DNA of 64,000 nucleotides, from contig JAYFNB010000045.1 of NCBI GenBank assembly GCA_034933685.1, positions 10,212 through 74,211 on the forward strand, given 5' to 3'. The notes below the pieces were generated by a model. It had not been told where the DNA came from. It saw only the letters and a list, made by a program, of their open reading frames with translations, and did no database searches. Positions 27,048 to 35,409 of the stretch are shown here, piece after piece (the stretch's first letter is position 1; each line of letters opens with the position of its first letter). The translations under genes were made by a program, and so were the position numbers. This stretch comes from UBA8514 sp034933685. GTDB taxonomy: Bacteria > Bacillota > Clostridia > Lachnospirales > Anaerotignaceae.

Positions 27048-28307
27048 ATGAAGGTTTTACTTGTGGGTAGCGGAGGAAGAGAACATGCAATTGTGTGGAA
27101 GCTTAAGCAAAGCCCTAAAATAGACAAAATTTATTGTGCACCAGGCAACGCAGGTATTGCTCAAGATGCCCAGTGCGTGGATATTGGCGCAATGGAAATT
27201 GAAAAGTTGGTAGACTTTGCCAAAACAGAATGCATTGATTTTACAATAATTGGAATGGACGACCCACTTGTAGCAGGTGTAGTTGATGCATTTGAGGCAG
27301 AGGGTCTTAGGGTATTTGGGCCACGAAAAAATGCAGCTATTATTGAGGGCAGCAAGTCTTTTTCCAAGGACTTAATGAAAAAATATAACATACCTACAGC
27401 TAAATATGAGGTTTTTGATAGCTATGAAGATGCAAAAGCCTATGTTTTACAACAGGAAATGCCTATTGTTATAAAAGCAGACGGACTTGCATTGGGCAAA
27501 GGTGTACTTATTTGTGCAACAGTTGAAGAAGCTGTTGCAGGTCTTGGCGAAATAATGTTAGACAAAAAGTTTGGTGCAAGCGGCAATACCGTTGTTATAG
27601 AGGAGTTTCTTGTTGGCCCAGAGGTTTCTGTTTTATCATTCTGCGATGGAAAAACAGTTGTGCCTATGGTTTCAGCTCAAGACCACAAAAGAGCGCTGGA
27701 CGGCGACAAAGGCCTTAACACAGGTGGAATGGGTACGTTTTCGCCAAGCAAAATGTATACACCAGAATTGGCAGAAGTATGCATGAAAGAAATTTTTCAG
27801 CCATCTCTTGACGCTATGGCAAAAGAGGGAAGAGAATTTGTTGGTATTCTTTACTTTGGACTCATGCTTACCAAGGATGGGATGAAGGTAATTGAATACA
27901 ACGCACGTTTTGGCGACCCAGAAACACAGGTTATACTCCCACGCCTTAAAACAGATTTAATTGAAATTATGGAAGCTTGTGTTGATGGAAAACTTGACCA
28001 AATTAATATTGAATGGTACGACAATGCCGCAGTTTGCGTGGTAGAGGCTAGCGGCGGATACCCTGAAAGCTACGAAAAAGGGTACACAATTACTGGTCTT
28101 GATGAAATTAAAAACAGGGAAGATATAGTTGTTTTCCATGCTGGTACAAAAATGCAAGAAGGCAAGTTTGTTACAAACGGAGGACGTGTTTTGGGCATTA
28201 CAGGCATTGGCAAAAACCTTGAAGAGGCTATTAAAATTGCATACCAAGGCGTTGAAGTAGTTGATTTTGACAAAAAACATTTCAGACATGATATTGGTGT
28301 AAAATAA
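27048..28307 (+). CDS. purD: Phosphoribosylamine-glycine ligase (GAR synthetase)
   Basis: 419 residues from the ATG at 27048 (RBS TAGGAGGA at 27031-27038), beginning MKVLLVGSGGREHAIVWKL, the standard PurD start. ATP-grasp features include VIKADGLALGKGV, EEFLVGPEVSVLSFCDG, SAQDHKRALDGDKGLNTGGMG and YNARFGDPETQ. It catalyses step 2 of purine synthesis. It follows purN by one base. The usual purH between purN and purD is absent from this operon, so purH must be elsewhere. Confidence 0.97.
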   Translation: MKVLLVGSGGREHAIVWKLKQSPKIDKIYCAPGNAGIAQDAQCVDIGAMEIEKLVDFAKTECIDFTIIGMDDPLVAGVVDAFEAEGLRVFGPRKNAAIIEGSKSFSKDLMKKYNIPTAKYEVFDSYEDAKAYVLQQEMPIVIKADGLALGKGVLICATVEEAVAGLGEIMLDKKFGASGNTVVIEEFLVGPEVSVLSFCDGKTVVPMVSAQDHKRALDGDKGLNTGGMGTFSPSKMYTPELAEVCMKEIFQPSLDAMAKEGREFVGILYFGLMLTKDGMKVIEYNARFGDPETQVILPRLKTDLIEIMEACVDGKLDQINIEWYDNAAVCVVEASGGYPESYEKGYTITGLDEIKNREDIVVFHAGTKMQEGKFVTNGGRVLGITGIGKNLEEAIKIAYQGVEVVDFDKKHFRHDIGVK

Positions 28308-28316
28308 TATAGAACA

Positions 28317-28350
28317 AGCATTATGCCTTCCTTTGGGCATAGTGCTTTTT
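28317..28350 (+). terminator. Intrinsic terminator after the purine genes
   Basis: AGCATTATGCC and GGCATAGTGCT (one G-T pair) form an 11-bp stem followed by TTTTT. Confidence 0.87.
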
Positions 28351-28373
28351 CCGTGTAAAGAGGTGCGGCATAA

Positions 28374-28958
28374 ATGCAAAGTGAAAGATTTAATAAGCAA
28401 ATGGAATTCCTGCTTGAATTGGACAAAGTAAAGCAGATTTTCCGTCAGACATATTTGGCAGACCAAAGCAGAAAGGAAAACGATGCGGAACATAGCTGGC
28501 ACGCTTGCCTAATGGCGGTGGTACTGGCAGAGTATTTTCCAGATGTTGATTTGCTGAAATCGCTTAAGATGATGTTATTCCACGATGTTGTAGAAATATA
28601 TGCAGGGGATACATATTGCTACGACAACAAGGGGAATGAGGATAAGGTACTGCGTGAGCAAGCGTCGGCGCAAAAGGTATATGGATTGCTGCCAGATGAG
28701 CAAAAGGACGAGTTAATTGCTCTTTGGCAGGAATTTGAAGAAGGGGAAAGTCCTGAAGCTAAATTTTGTGCAATTTTGGACAGAGTTCAGCCAACAATGC
28801 TTAATAATGCTGCCAAAGGAATATCATGGGTGGAACATGGCATTAAAAAAGAGCAGGTTATAAAAAGGAACGAGGTAACCTTTCAAGGTCCTAAGGTTAT
28901 TGGGGAATACATGGATAATATAATAAATAGTGCGTATCAAAATGGGTACTTAAAATAA
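28374..28958 (+). CDS. HD-domain phosphohydrolase (YfbR/HDDC2-like)
   Basis: 194 residues. The metal-binding HD signature is spread over HSWHACLMAVVLAEYF (His), LFHDVVEIYAGDTYCYD (His-Asp) and a later Asp in ILDRVQP. The order and spacing fit the HD_3 family that includes the 5'-deoxynucleotidase YfbR and human HDDC2. A nucleotide monophosphate substrate is therefore likely; it is not proven. The ATG follows GAGGTGCGG after the purine-operon terminator. Proximity to purine genes would suit nucleotide salvage. Confidence 0.75.
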   Translation: MQSERFNKQMEFLLELDKVKQIFRQTYLADQSRKENDAEHSWHACLMAVVLAEYFPDVDLLKSLKMMLFHDVVEIYAGDTYCYDNKGNEDKVLREQASAQKVYGLLPDEQKDELIALWQEFEEGESPEAKFCAILDRVQPTMLNNAAKGISWVEHGIKKEQVIKRNEVTFQGPKVIGEYMDNIINSAYQNGYLK

Positions 28959-28989
28959 ACCGGTTAAAAGAGAGAAGGAGATTATTATT

Positions 28990-29232
28990 ATGGATATTCA
29001 AGTTTGTATAGGAAGTGTTTGTCATCTTAAAGGTTCTTACGAAATTATTAATAAGCTGGAGGCACTTTTAGATGAAAACCAGATGAGCGACAAGGTCAAA
29101 ATTAAGGCGGCATTCTGCCTTGGTGATTGTGTTGGTGCAGTTTGTGTGAAGGTTGGAGATGATATTTATTCTGTTCAGCCAGACACAGTAGATAATTTCT
29201 TTAATACAGTTGTTCGGGAAAAGGTGATGTAA
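28990..29232 (+). CDS. Small thioredoxin-like [2Fe-2S] ferredoxin
   Basis: 80 residues with the NuoE-type cluster ligands Cys6, Cys11, Cys43 and Cys47 in VCIGSVCHLKGS and FCLGDCVGAVC. This is the minimal thioredoxin-fold [2Fe-2S] ferredoxin that often accompanies electron-bifurcating and sensory hydrogenases. It presumably passes electrons to or from the next gene product in the cytosol. AGAAGGAG precedes the ATG. It is the first gene of a four-gene hydrogenase locus, one base before the following gene. Confidence 0.85.
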   Translation: MDIQVCIGSVCHLKGSYEIINKLEALLDENQMSDKVKIKAAFCLGDCVGAVCVKVGDDIYSVQPDTVDNFFNTVVREKVM

Positions 29233-29233
29233 A

Positions 29234-30946
29234 TTGAGACTATTCAATTTTACTGCGGAAAACTGCAAAAATTGTAACAAATGTGTAAGGGAATGTCCTG
29301 TAAAGGCCATAAAATTCAAAAATAACAAAGCAGAAATTGATGAGGAAAAATGCATTGCCTGTGGACAGTGCTTTGTTACATGCCCAAAGCATGCCCGCAA
29401 CATGGAAAACGAAGTTGACATTGTATCCAAAATGTTAGCAAGTGACAGGTATGTTGTTGCTTGTATAGATTCTGCTTATCTTGGTTCATTTCGAGAGCCA
29501 GGTCAATATGTTGCCGCATTGCGAAAACTTGGCTTTGACTCTGTGCAGGAGATAGCGGCAGGAAGCGAAAGAATTACAGAAGACTACATTGATTACATAA
29601 AGGCAAATGCGGGCAAGCAGAAGTATTTTATTTCAAGCACATGCCCAGCCACCTATCTGTTTATACAAAAATATCATCCAAAGTTGGTAAAGTATCTGAT
29701 ACCAGTAGTTACACCTATGCTTGCCCTGGGAATGGCTATTAAAGCGGAAGACCCAGATGCCTACACGGTGTATGTTGGTCCATGCCTTAGCAAAAAATAT
29801 GAAACACTGCCAAAATCAGATTCTGCACCTATAAATTCACTTATTACTTGTCAAGAAATAATTAGGATGTTCAAGAAAAAGATGATTAATTTGGACACAC
29901 TTGAAATTTCCGTTCCTGATAGGGTTGCAAAAAGTACAGGTTCAAGCTATTCAATTTCAGGAGATATGTGGCCAAGTATTACGGAAATCTTGGAAGAAAA
30001 CGGATATGATTCCCTTAGGGTTAATGGCTTGGATAATGTTAAAAATCTTTTTGAAAGCATGGAAAGTGAAGAACTTGCACAATGCTATATTGGGCTTTCA
30101 GCCTGCGTAGAAAGCTGTATTAATGGGCCGTTTATACCAAAGGAGTCCTTAAGTTTATTTTGCAGACGCCAGAAAATTACCAACTTTGCAGCAGAGCATG
30201 GTTGGGGTGTAGAAGGTGAGCCTATAAACTGGGATGGAATAGACATGAAGTGCAGCTTTGAGCCTATAAGTGTTCCGCGCCATCAGGCACCACCAGAAAA
30301 AATTCAAGAAATTTTACACAGGATGGGTAGAAAAACCAGAGCCGACGAATATGACTGTGGTGCATGCGGATATACCACTTGTCGTGAAAAGGCTCAGGCG
30401 GTTTATGAAGGAATGGCTGAGGAGGAAATGTGCTGGCCAAATTTAAGAAAAAAAGCAGAGCGCAAGGGCGATACAATTTTTCTTAATTCAAGGAATATAA
30501 TTGTGTTTATTGATAAAGAGCACAGAATTCAGCAGATAAATCCTGTTGCAGAGAACTATTTTAAAGTTGCCAATGATGATGTTCGGGGTAAACATGTTAC
30601 AGAACTTGGTTTGCCAGACGATGACTACACCTATTGTTTCGCAATTAAGAAAGACATATTGAATAAAAAAATACATTTAGATGAACATGGAATTGTTGTA
30701 ATGCAAAACATAATATACATTGAAGGCGATGAGCTATTTATTTCTATGCAGGATATAACCGAGGAAGAACAAAGAAAAGAGGAACTTGCAAAGCTTAAAA
30801 TGCACACCGTGGACATTGCGCAAAATGTTATTGAAAAACAGATGCGTGTTGCACAGGAAATTGCCAGCCTTTTGGGTGAAACCACGGCAGAGACTAAAGT
30901 TGCGCTAAACAAACTTAAAGACGTTGTTCTTAAAGAGGGTGAATAG
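29234..30946 (+). CDS. Sensory [FeFe]-hydrogenase-like protein with PAS domain (HydS-type)
   Basis: 570 residues, TTG start 7 bases after AAGGTGA. Domains in order: two 4Fe-4S clusters (CKNCNKCVRECP at 11-22, CIACGQCFVTCP at 40-51); an iron-hydrogenase large-subunit domain (about 60-340) with single-Cys STCP (Cys137), GPCLSKK (Cys184) and SACVESC (Cys291, Cys295); a further Fe-S motif (DCGACGYTTCREKA, about 375); and a PAS domain (about 415-520) with a short coiled tail. The proton-relay Cys of the catalytic TSCCP motif is Thr136. PAS fusion and the phosphatase gene next door fit the sensory, phosphatase-linked class. H2 or redox sensing is inferred. Confidence 0.82.
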   Translation: MRLFNFTAENCKNCNKCVRECPVKAIKFKNNKAEIDEEKCIACGQCFVTCPKHARNMENEVDIVSKMLASDRYVVACIDSAYLGSFREPGQYVAALRKLGFDSVQEIAAGSERITEDYIDYIKANAGKQKYFISSTCPATYLFIQKYHPKLVKYLIPVVTPMLALGMAIKAEDPDAYTVYVGPCLSKKYETLPKSDSAPINSLITCQEIIRMFKKKMINLDTLEISVPDRVAKSTGSSYSISGDMWPSITEILEENGYDSLRVNGLDNVKNLFESMESEELAQCYIGLSACVESCINGPFIPKESLSLFCRRQKITNFAAEHGWGVEGEPINWDGIDMKCSFEPISVPRHQAPPEKIQEILHRMGRKTRADEYDCGACGYTTCREKAQAVYEGMAEEEMCWPNLRKKAERKGDTIFLNSRNIIVFIDKEHRIQQINPVAENYFKVANDDVRGKHVTELGLPDDDYTYCFAIKKDILNKKIHLDEHGIVVMQNIIYIEGDELFISMQDITEEEQRKEELAKLKMHTVDIAQNVIEKQMRVAQEIASLLGETTAETKVALNKLKDVVLKEGE

Positions 30947-30948
30947 TT

Positions 30949-32118
30949 ATGTATTTTATTGATACCGCCTACAACAGCATAAATAAATACGGCGAGGAAC
31001 TTTGCGGTGACCATATTGAACAGATTAATCTTGAAGACAGCAAAATTTTGGTACTGGCGGACGGAATGGGTAGCGGAGTTAAAGCAAACATACTGGCAAC
31101 TCTTACATCTAAAATAGCTGCAACAATGCTTCGTGAGGGGTCATCCCTGGAAGAAACAATAGATACAATAGTGCATACACTCCCTGTGTGTTCTCAAAGG
31201 CAATTAGCTTATTCAACCTTTACAATTATTAAGGTTTTTAAAACTGGGGTTGTGTATGTTGCGGAATTTGATAATCCGTCTATTTTTATTTTCAAGAACG
31301 GGCATGATGTTCCAATAAACAAAATAAAGAAAGTTATAAATGAAAAGGTTATATACGAAAGTATTTTTAAGCTTGAAGAAGACAGCCTTTTAGTTGCAGT
31401 AAGCGACGGCGTTGTACATGCAGGTGTTGGCAAAAGCCTTAGCCTTGGCTGGCGGTGGAACAATGTAAATGACTATCTTAGGGATTTTTCAGCAACGGAA
31501 ACCACAACCAACGCAGTTACAGGCAATGTACTTGAGGTATGTCAAAATCTTTATGAAAATCAGGCTGGCGATGATACCACAGTGCTTGCTGTTAAAATAA
31601 GAGAGCAGGAAACTATAAATCTGTTTTCGGGCCCGCCAAAAAATCCTGAAAATGACTATGCAGTTATAAAAGAAATTTTGGAGGCGGAAGGCAAGGTTGT
31701 TGTTTGCGGTGGAACTACTGCAAGCATAGTTGCACGAACCTTGGGAACCGAGATGGAGGTGGATTTATCAACCATGACTCATGATATTCCTCCTGTTGGG
31801 AAAATTCCTAGAATTGAACTGGTTACAGAAGGTGTGCTTACCATAAATAAAGCAATTGAGCTTATGCGTGGATACATAAACCCGGGCTTTAATTCGAAAA
31901 TTCTTGCACAGATCAATGAAAATAATGCGGCGGCAATGCTTGCAAAGCTGCTTATTGAAAATTGTGACAAGCTGAACATTTGGGTGGGTCAAGCGGTAAA
32001 CCCTGCTCATCAAAATGACAGTTTTCCTATGGATTTTAATTTTAAGATAAATCAGCTTAGAGAACTTGGACGCATTGTGGAAAAAATGGGTAAAGAAGTC
32101 AACATAAATTATATATAA
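30949..32118 (+). CDS. SpoIIE-type PP2C protein phosphatase with an unassigned C-terminal domain
   Basis: 389 residues. The PP2C/SpoIIE phosphatase core carries its metal-binding aspartates in VLADGMGSG (Asp38), AVSDGVV (Asp153) and AGDDTTV (Asp208, Asp209). From about residue 225 a second domain follows (NLFSGPPKNPENDYAVIKEI, VCGGTTASIVARTLG) that I cannot assign. In the family this enzyme removes Ser/Thr phosphates, often from anti-sigma-antagonist proteins. Two bases after the PAS-hydrogenase gene and just before a hydrogenase gene, it is the likely output of the sensor. No partner kinase is seen in the window. Confidence 0.82.
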   Translation: MYFIDTAYNSINKYGEELCGDHIEQINLEDSKILVLADGMGSGVKANILATLTSKIAATMLREGSSLEETIDTIVHTLPVCSQRQLAYSTFTIIKVFKTGVVYVAEFDNPSIFIFKNGHDVPINKIKKVINEKVIYESIFKLEEDSLLVAVSDGVVHAGVGKSLSLGWRWNNVNDYLRDFSATETTTNAVTGNVLEVCQNLYENQAGDDTTVLAVKIREQETINLFSGPPKNPENDYAVIKEILEAEGKVVVCGGTTASIVARTLGTEMEVDLSTMTHDIPPVGKIPRIELVTEGVLTINKAIELMRGYINPGFNSKILAQINENNAAAMLAKLLIENCDKLNIWVGQAVNPAHQNDSFPMDFNFKINQLRELGRIVEKMGKEVNINYI

Positions 32119-32132
32119 AAGGAAGTTTTTTT

Positions 32133-33593
32133 ATGCGAAAGTTTGAAAGCAATGTGCAATATACAAAGTATTTAGTAAACAAGGAAGTTACAAAGAGATA
32201 TTTAAATGGTGAAAATCTTAATGAGATAATAGATGACATAGCAGAAACTATTATACCAGGCCCTAAGCCTATTACAAGGTGCTGTATTTACAAGGAAAGG
32301 CATATTATTAAGGAGCGTGCAGAGTTTGTTATAAAGCCTCTTGAGGGTGATAACGTTATCCATATTTTGAGAAGTGCTTGCGACGAATGCCCTATTGACA
32401 GATATGTAGTTACAGAGGCATGCCGTGGGTGCTTGGCACATAAATGCCAAGAGGTATGCCCTAAAAATGCTATAGTTATAATGGGTCAAAGGGCATACAT
32501 AAACCAGCAGCTTTGCATAGAGTGCGGAAGATGCAAGTCTGTTTGTCCATTTAATGCAATAAGCGATGTACAAAGGCCATGCATACGCTCTTGCGGAGTA
32601 AATGCCATTATATTCGATGAAGAAAAAAAGGCTTATATAGATGAAGAAAAGTGTGTATCCTGCGGGGCATGTGTATACAACTGTCCCTTTGGTGCCGTTG
32701 TAGATAAATCCTATGTTGTGGATGCTCTGGATTTAATTAAAAAATCAGAAAATAATACAAAATATAAGGTTTATGCAATTGTTGCTCCGGCGATAAGCAG
32801 TCAGTTTACAGAGGCAAAAATTGAGCAGGTTATAAATGGAATTGAAAAAATAGGTTTCCATCATGCAATTGAGGTGGCACTTGGTGCAGACATAGTGGCA
32901 TGCCACGAGGCAAAGGAATTTTCTGAAACCATTGAGCAGAGGCAGTGGATGACAACCTCATGCTGTCCTGCCTTTGTTAAACATATTCAGAAAAACCATC
33001 CAGAGCTCATGAGTCATGTATCTGGTACGGTTTCGCCAATGATAGCAATTTCACAGATGATTAGGCATTTGGATGAAACAGCTAAAATTGTATTTATTGG
33101 GCCGTGTACGGCTAAAAAAATGGAAATAAAGGAAGATGATATAAAGGGCATTGTTGACCTTGTGCTTACCTTTGAGGAATTACAGGCAATGCTTGATGCC
33201 ATGGAGATAGACCTTACAAAATGTGAGGAAACTAGCCTTGACAATGCATCTTACTATGGAAGGCTTTTTGCAAGAAGCGGCGGTGTTACAGAGGCCGTTA
33301 AGCAGGCTATTGAGGTGCTTGGAATAGACACAAATTTTGACCCTGTTAAGTGTGATGGCTTGGAGGAGGTTGTAAAAACCCTTAAGGTTGCATCCCTTGG
33401 AAGACTTAAAGGCAACTTTATTGAGGGGATGGCATGCAAAGGTGGCTGCATTGGTGGTGCGGCGTCGTTAAGCCATGGCCCTAAGGATTTGACTGAGGTG
33501 GATAAGTACGGAAAACTTAGTAAAGAAGAAAACAGTGTTCAGGCAACACGAATACTGGATTTGGAAAACCTTGATTTAGAAAGAAATTATTAA
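32133..33593 (+). CDS. [FeFe]-hydrogenase, group B-like
   Basis: 486 residues. The N-terminal part has several Cys-rich ferredoxin motifs (CDECPIDRYVVTEACRGC, CQEVCP, CIECGRCKSVCP, CVSCGACVYNCP). The C-terminal half is the H-cluster domain with TSCCPAF (Cys277, Cys278), GPCTAKKME (Cys325) and MACKGGCIGG (Cys435, Cys439), so all H-cluster cysteines and the proton-relay Cys are kept. The TSCCPAF and GPCTAKK variants are those of group B ([FeFe]-hydrogenase B1/B3, TIGR04105-like). It probably makes or oxidises H2 with ferredoxin. The gene is 14 bp behind the phosphatase and ends at a strong terminator. Confidence 0.88.
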   Translation: MRKFESNVQYTKYLVNKEVTKRYLNGENLNEIIDDIAETIIPGPKPITRCCIYKERHIIKERAEFVIKPLEGDNVIHILRSACDECPIDRYVVTEACRGCLAHKCQEVCPKNAIVIMGQRAYINQQLCIECGRCKSVCPFNAISDVQRPCIRSCGVNAIIFDEEKKAYIDEEKCVSCGACVYNCPFGAVVDKSYVVDALDLIKKSENNTKYKVYAIVAPAISSQFTEAKIEQVINGIEKIGFHHAIEVALGADIVACHEAKEFSETIEQRQWMTTSCCPAFVKHIQKNHPELMSHVSGTVSPMIAISQMIRHLDETAKIVFIGPCTAKKMEIKEDDIKGIVDLVLTFEELQAMLDAMEIDLTKCEETSLDNASYYGRLFARSGGVTEAVKQAIEVLGIDTNFDPVKCDGLEEVVKTLKVASLGRLKGNFIEGMACKGGCIGGAASLSHGPKDLTEVDKYGKLSKEENSVQATRILDLENLDLERNY

Positions 33594-33603
33594 AATGACG
33601 GTG

Positions 33604-33639
33604 AAAAACCTTGGGACTTAGTCCCAAGGTTTTATTTTA
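33604..33639. terminator. Terminator between the hydrogenase and degV genes
   Basis: AAAAACCTTGGGAC and GTCCCAAGGTTTTA make a perfect stem with a three-base loop; runs of A and T on the two sides make it usable by both convergent genes. Confidence 0.9.
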
Positions 33640-34524
33640 TAGTCTGTCGTATTTTTTTAAAAAGCATACGCCCAACGTTCCAGGGCCCGTATGCGCGGAT
33701 ATTGTTGCACCTATAAGAAAGTCTTTTTCAAAAACTATATCAGGCATAACACTTCTAAGCTCATTTTGAAATGACTCTATTTCTTCAGGAGTATTGGTTT
33801 CACCTACCGTGAAAAGAAAGTCTTCAATTTTTTCGCCTGTTTTTTCAAAATATCCATTAGTTATTTCAGCCAACTTTTTCATACCACCTTTACGGCTTCT
33901 GGTAACGCCTGCAAGGCTTATTTCTCCGTCTTTAAGCTCTATAAGGGGCTTGATTTTAAGTATACCACCAGCGGCAGCACTTACCTTTCCAATTCTTCCG
34001 CCTTTTTGCAAATGGTCAAGACCGCCCACCATAAACATTATTCTTGCACTCTTTCTAAGCTTTTCACAATTTGCCTTAATTTCGTCTATAGAAAGGCCAT
34101 CACGCTGCATTCTTGCTGCTTCAACCACAAGAAATTCTTGTGCACCCGTTGCAAGCCATGAATTCATAATGTAAATTTTAGCTTCAGGAAATTTTTCACT
34201 AAGAATTTCCCCAGCAGTGTTTGCAGACTGATGTGACCCACTTAAGGTTGTAGTTATGTTAAAGCAAAGTATGTCCTTGCCACTTTCAAGAGCAGGTGTA
34301 AAGGCATCTATGTAATCCTGTACAGAGGGAAGAGAAGTTTTTGGAAAAAGGTGTTTTTCTACAAACTCTTTATAATATACATCAAGGCTAAGCTCAGTCA
34401 TTTCTTTTAAATAATTCTCTCCATCCAAGGATACATAAAATGGTATAACTTCAATGCTATTTTCACTTGCCACTTTAATAGGAATGTCCGCAGCACCATC
34501 ACTAAAAATTTGAAATTGGGACAT
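33637..34524 (-). CDS. DegV family fatty-acid-binding protein
   Basis: 295 residues from the ATG at 34524, which has AGGAGG at 34531-34536; the frame extends upstream without an RBS. FQIFSDGAADIPIKVASE is the DegV opening; TTLSGSHQSANTA carries the fatty-acid carboxylate-binding Ser region, and IGATISAHTGPGTLGVCFLKK is the C-terminal block. The family binds long-chain fatty acids; in Firmicutes FakB proteins of this family present fatty acids to the kinase FakA. Whether this copy is a FakB is not decidable here, as no fakA is adjacent. It is a single gene, convergent with the hydrogenase locus. Confidence 0.88.
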   Translation of the reverse strand: MSQFQIFSDGAADIPIKVASENSIEVIPFYVSLDGENYLKEMTELSLDVYYKEFVEKHLFPKTSLPSVQDYIDAFTPALESGKDILCFNITTTLSGSHQSANTAGEILSEKFPEAKIYIMNSWLATGAQEFLVVEAARMQRDGLSIDEIKANCEKLRKSARIMFMVGGLDHLQKGGRIGKVSAAAGGILKIKPLIELKDGEISLAGVTRSRKGGMKKLAEITNGYFEKTGEKIEDFLFTVGETNTPEEIESFQNELRSVMPDIVFEKDFLIGATISAHTGPGTLGVCFLKKYDRL

Positions 34525-34737
34525 AAAAATCCTCCTGTCACATAAATATATCAACTACTTGTTTTTAAAACTATGTATCATGAGTTTAATTTAGCATTTT
34601 TTTGTGCCGGTGTCAATAAAGCCAGCGAAACTCTACAATAATTGAAAAAGTGTGTATTAACATACAAGAGGATTTCTGGTTAGATAGTTCGAAAATTATG
34701 AAAGTATAATATGTGTAAATTTTGGGAATAAATACAC

Positions 34738-34766
34738 TTGACATATAGGCTGTGAGTTGATAAAAT
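34738..34766 (+). promoter_or_regulatory. Upstream sigma-A promoter P1 of carD
   Basis: Perfect -35 TTGACA at 34738 and TAAAAT at 34761, with 17 bp between. It sits ~85 bp before the carD start. The remaining sequence between 34525 and 34738 is AT-rich with no other recognisable feature. Confidence 0.7.
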
Positions 34767-34774
34767 ATTTTATT

Positions 34775-34803
34775 TTGCTTTCAAACGCTAAATGTGTTAT
34801 AAT
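34775..34803 (+). promoter_or_regulatory. Downstream sigma-A promoter P2 of carD
   Basis: TTGCTT at 34775 and a perfect TATAAT at 34798 with 17 bp between, 9 bp downstream of P1. The predicted start would be about 40 bases before the GTG of carD. Confidence 0.65.
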
Positions 34804-34849
34804 AGTAAAATATAAGTTTAGTTACCTATTAGATTAAGAGGGTGTTTTT

Positions 34850-35329
34850 GTGTTTGAAATAGGAGATAAAATAGTATACCCAATGTATGGGGCAGGCGTT
34901 ATAGACGATATAGAGGTTTCTGACAAAGAGGGAACTGAGGAAAATCATTATATTATTAGAATACCAAACGGGAATTTAAAAATTAAGGTTGCTGCAAAAA
35001 AGACGGAACAGATTGGCATTCGTCTGGTATCTAATTTGGATCAACTTAATGACGCCATTGAACAGGTGGCAAATACACCAGTTGTAATTCAAAGTAATTG
35101 GAATGTTAGATACAAGGAAAATTTAGAAAAGATAAGAAGCGGAAGACTTCCAGATGTGGTTGAAGTTGCAAGGAACCTCATGCTGCGTGAAAAAGAAAGA
35201 TGTCTTTCTGGTGCGGAAAAAAAGATGCTAAATAATGCGAAGCAGATAATTATTAGTGAAATTGCATACGCAAAGGAAATAGAACAAAATGTAGCAGAAG
35301 ATTATCTTGCAAAAAGGCTATTAAGTTGA
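34850..35329 (+). CDS. CarD/CdnL-family RNA polymerase-binding regulator
   Basis: 159 residues, GTG start after AGAGGG. The N-terminal Tudor-like domain FEIGDKIVYPMYGAGVIDDIE binds the RNA polymerase beta subunit in family members. The C-terminal helical domain (VVEVARNLMLREKERCLSGAEKKMLNNAKQ) contacts promoter DNA. Such proteins stabilise open complexes, especially at rRNA promoters. It heads a set of genes (carD, yacL-like, ispD) that is conserved in many Firmicutes. Two tandem promoters precede it. Confidence 0.92.
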   Translation: MFEIGDKIVYPMYGAGVIDDIEVSDKEGTEENHYIIRIPNGNLKIKVAAKKTEQIGIRLVSNLDQLNDAIEQVANTPVVIQSNWNVRYKENLEKIRSGRLPDVVEVARNLMLREKERCLSGAEKKMLNNAKQIIISEIAYAKEIEQNVAEDYLAKRLLS

Positions 35330-35409
35330 TAAACTATGAAGTGGTGAAAATATATTTCTATTAAGCAATTGCTAATCAAAAAATACAAACAACAGAAGGG
35401 GGGAGTGGC

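Noticed and set aside
29234..30946. Catalytic H2-producing hydrogenase assignment for the PAS protein
   Set aside because: The TSCCP proton-relay Cys is replaced by Thr and the protein is fused to PAS, so a sensory role fits better.
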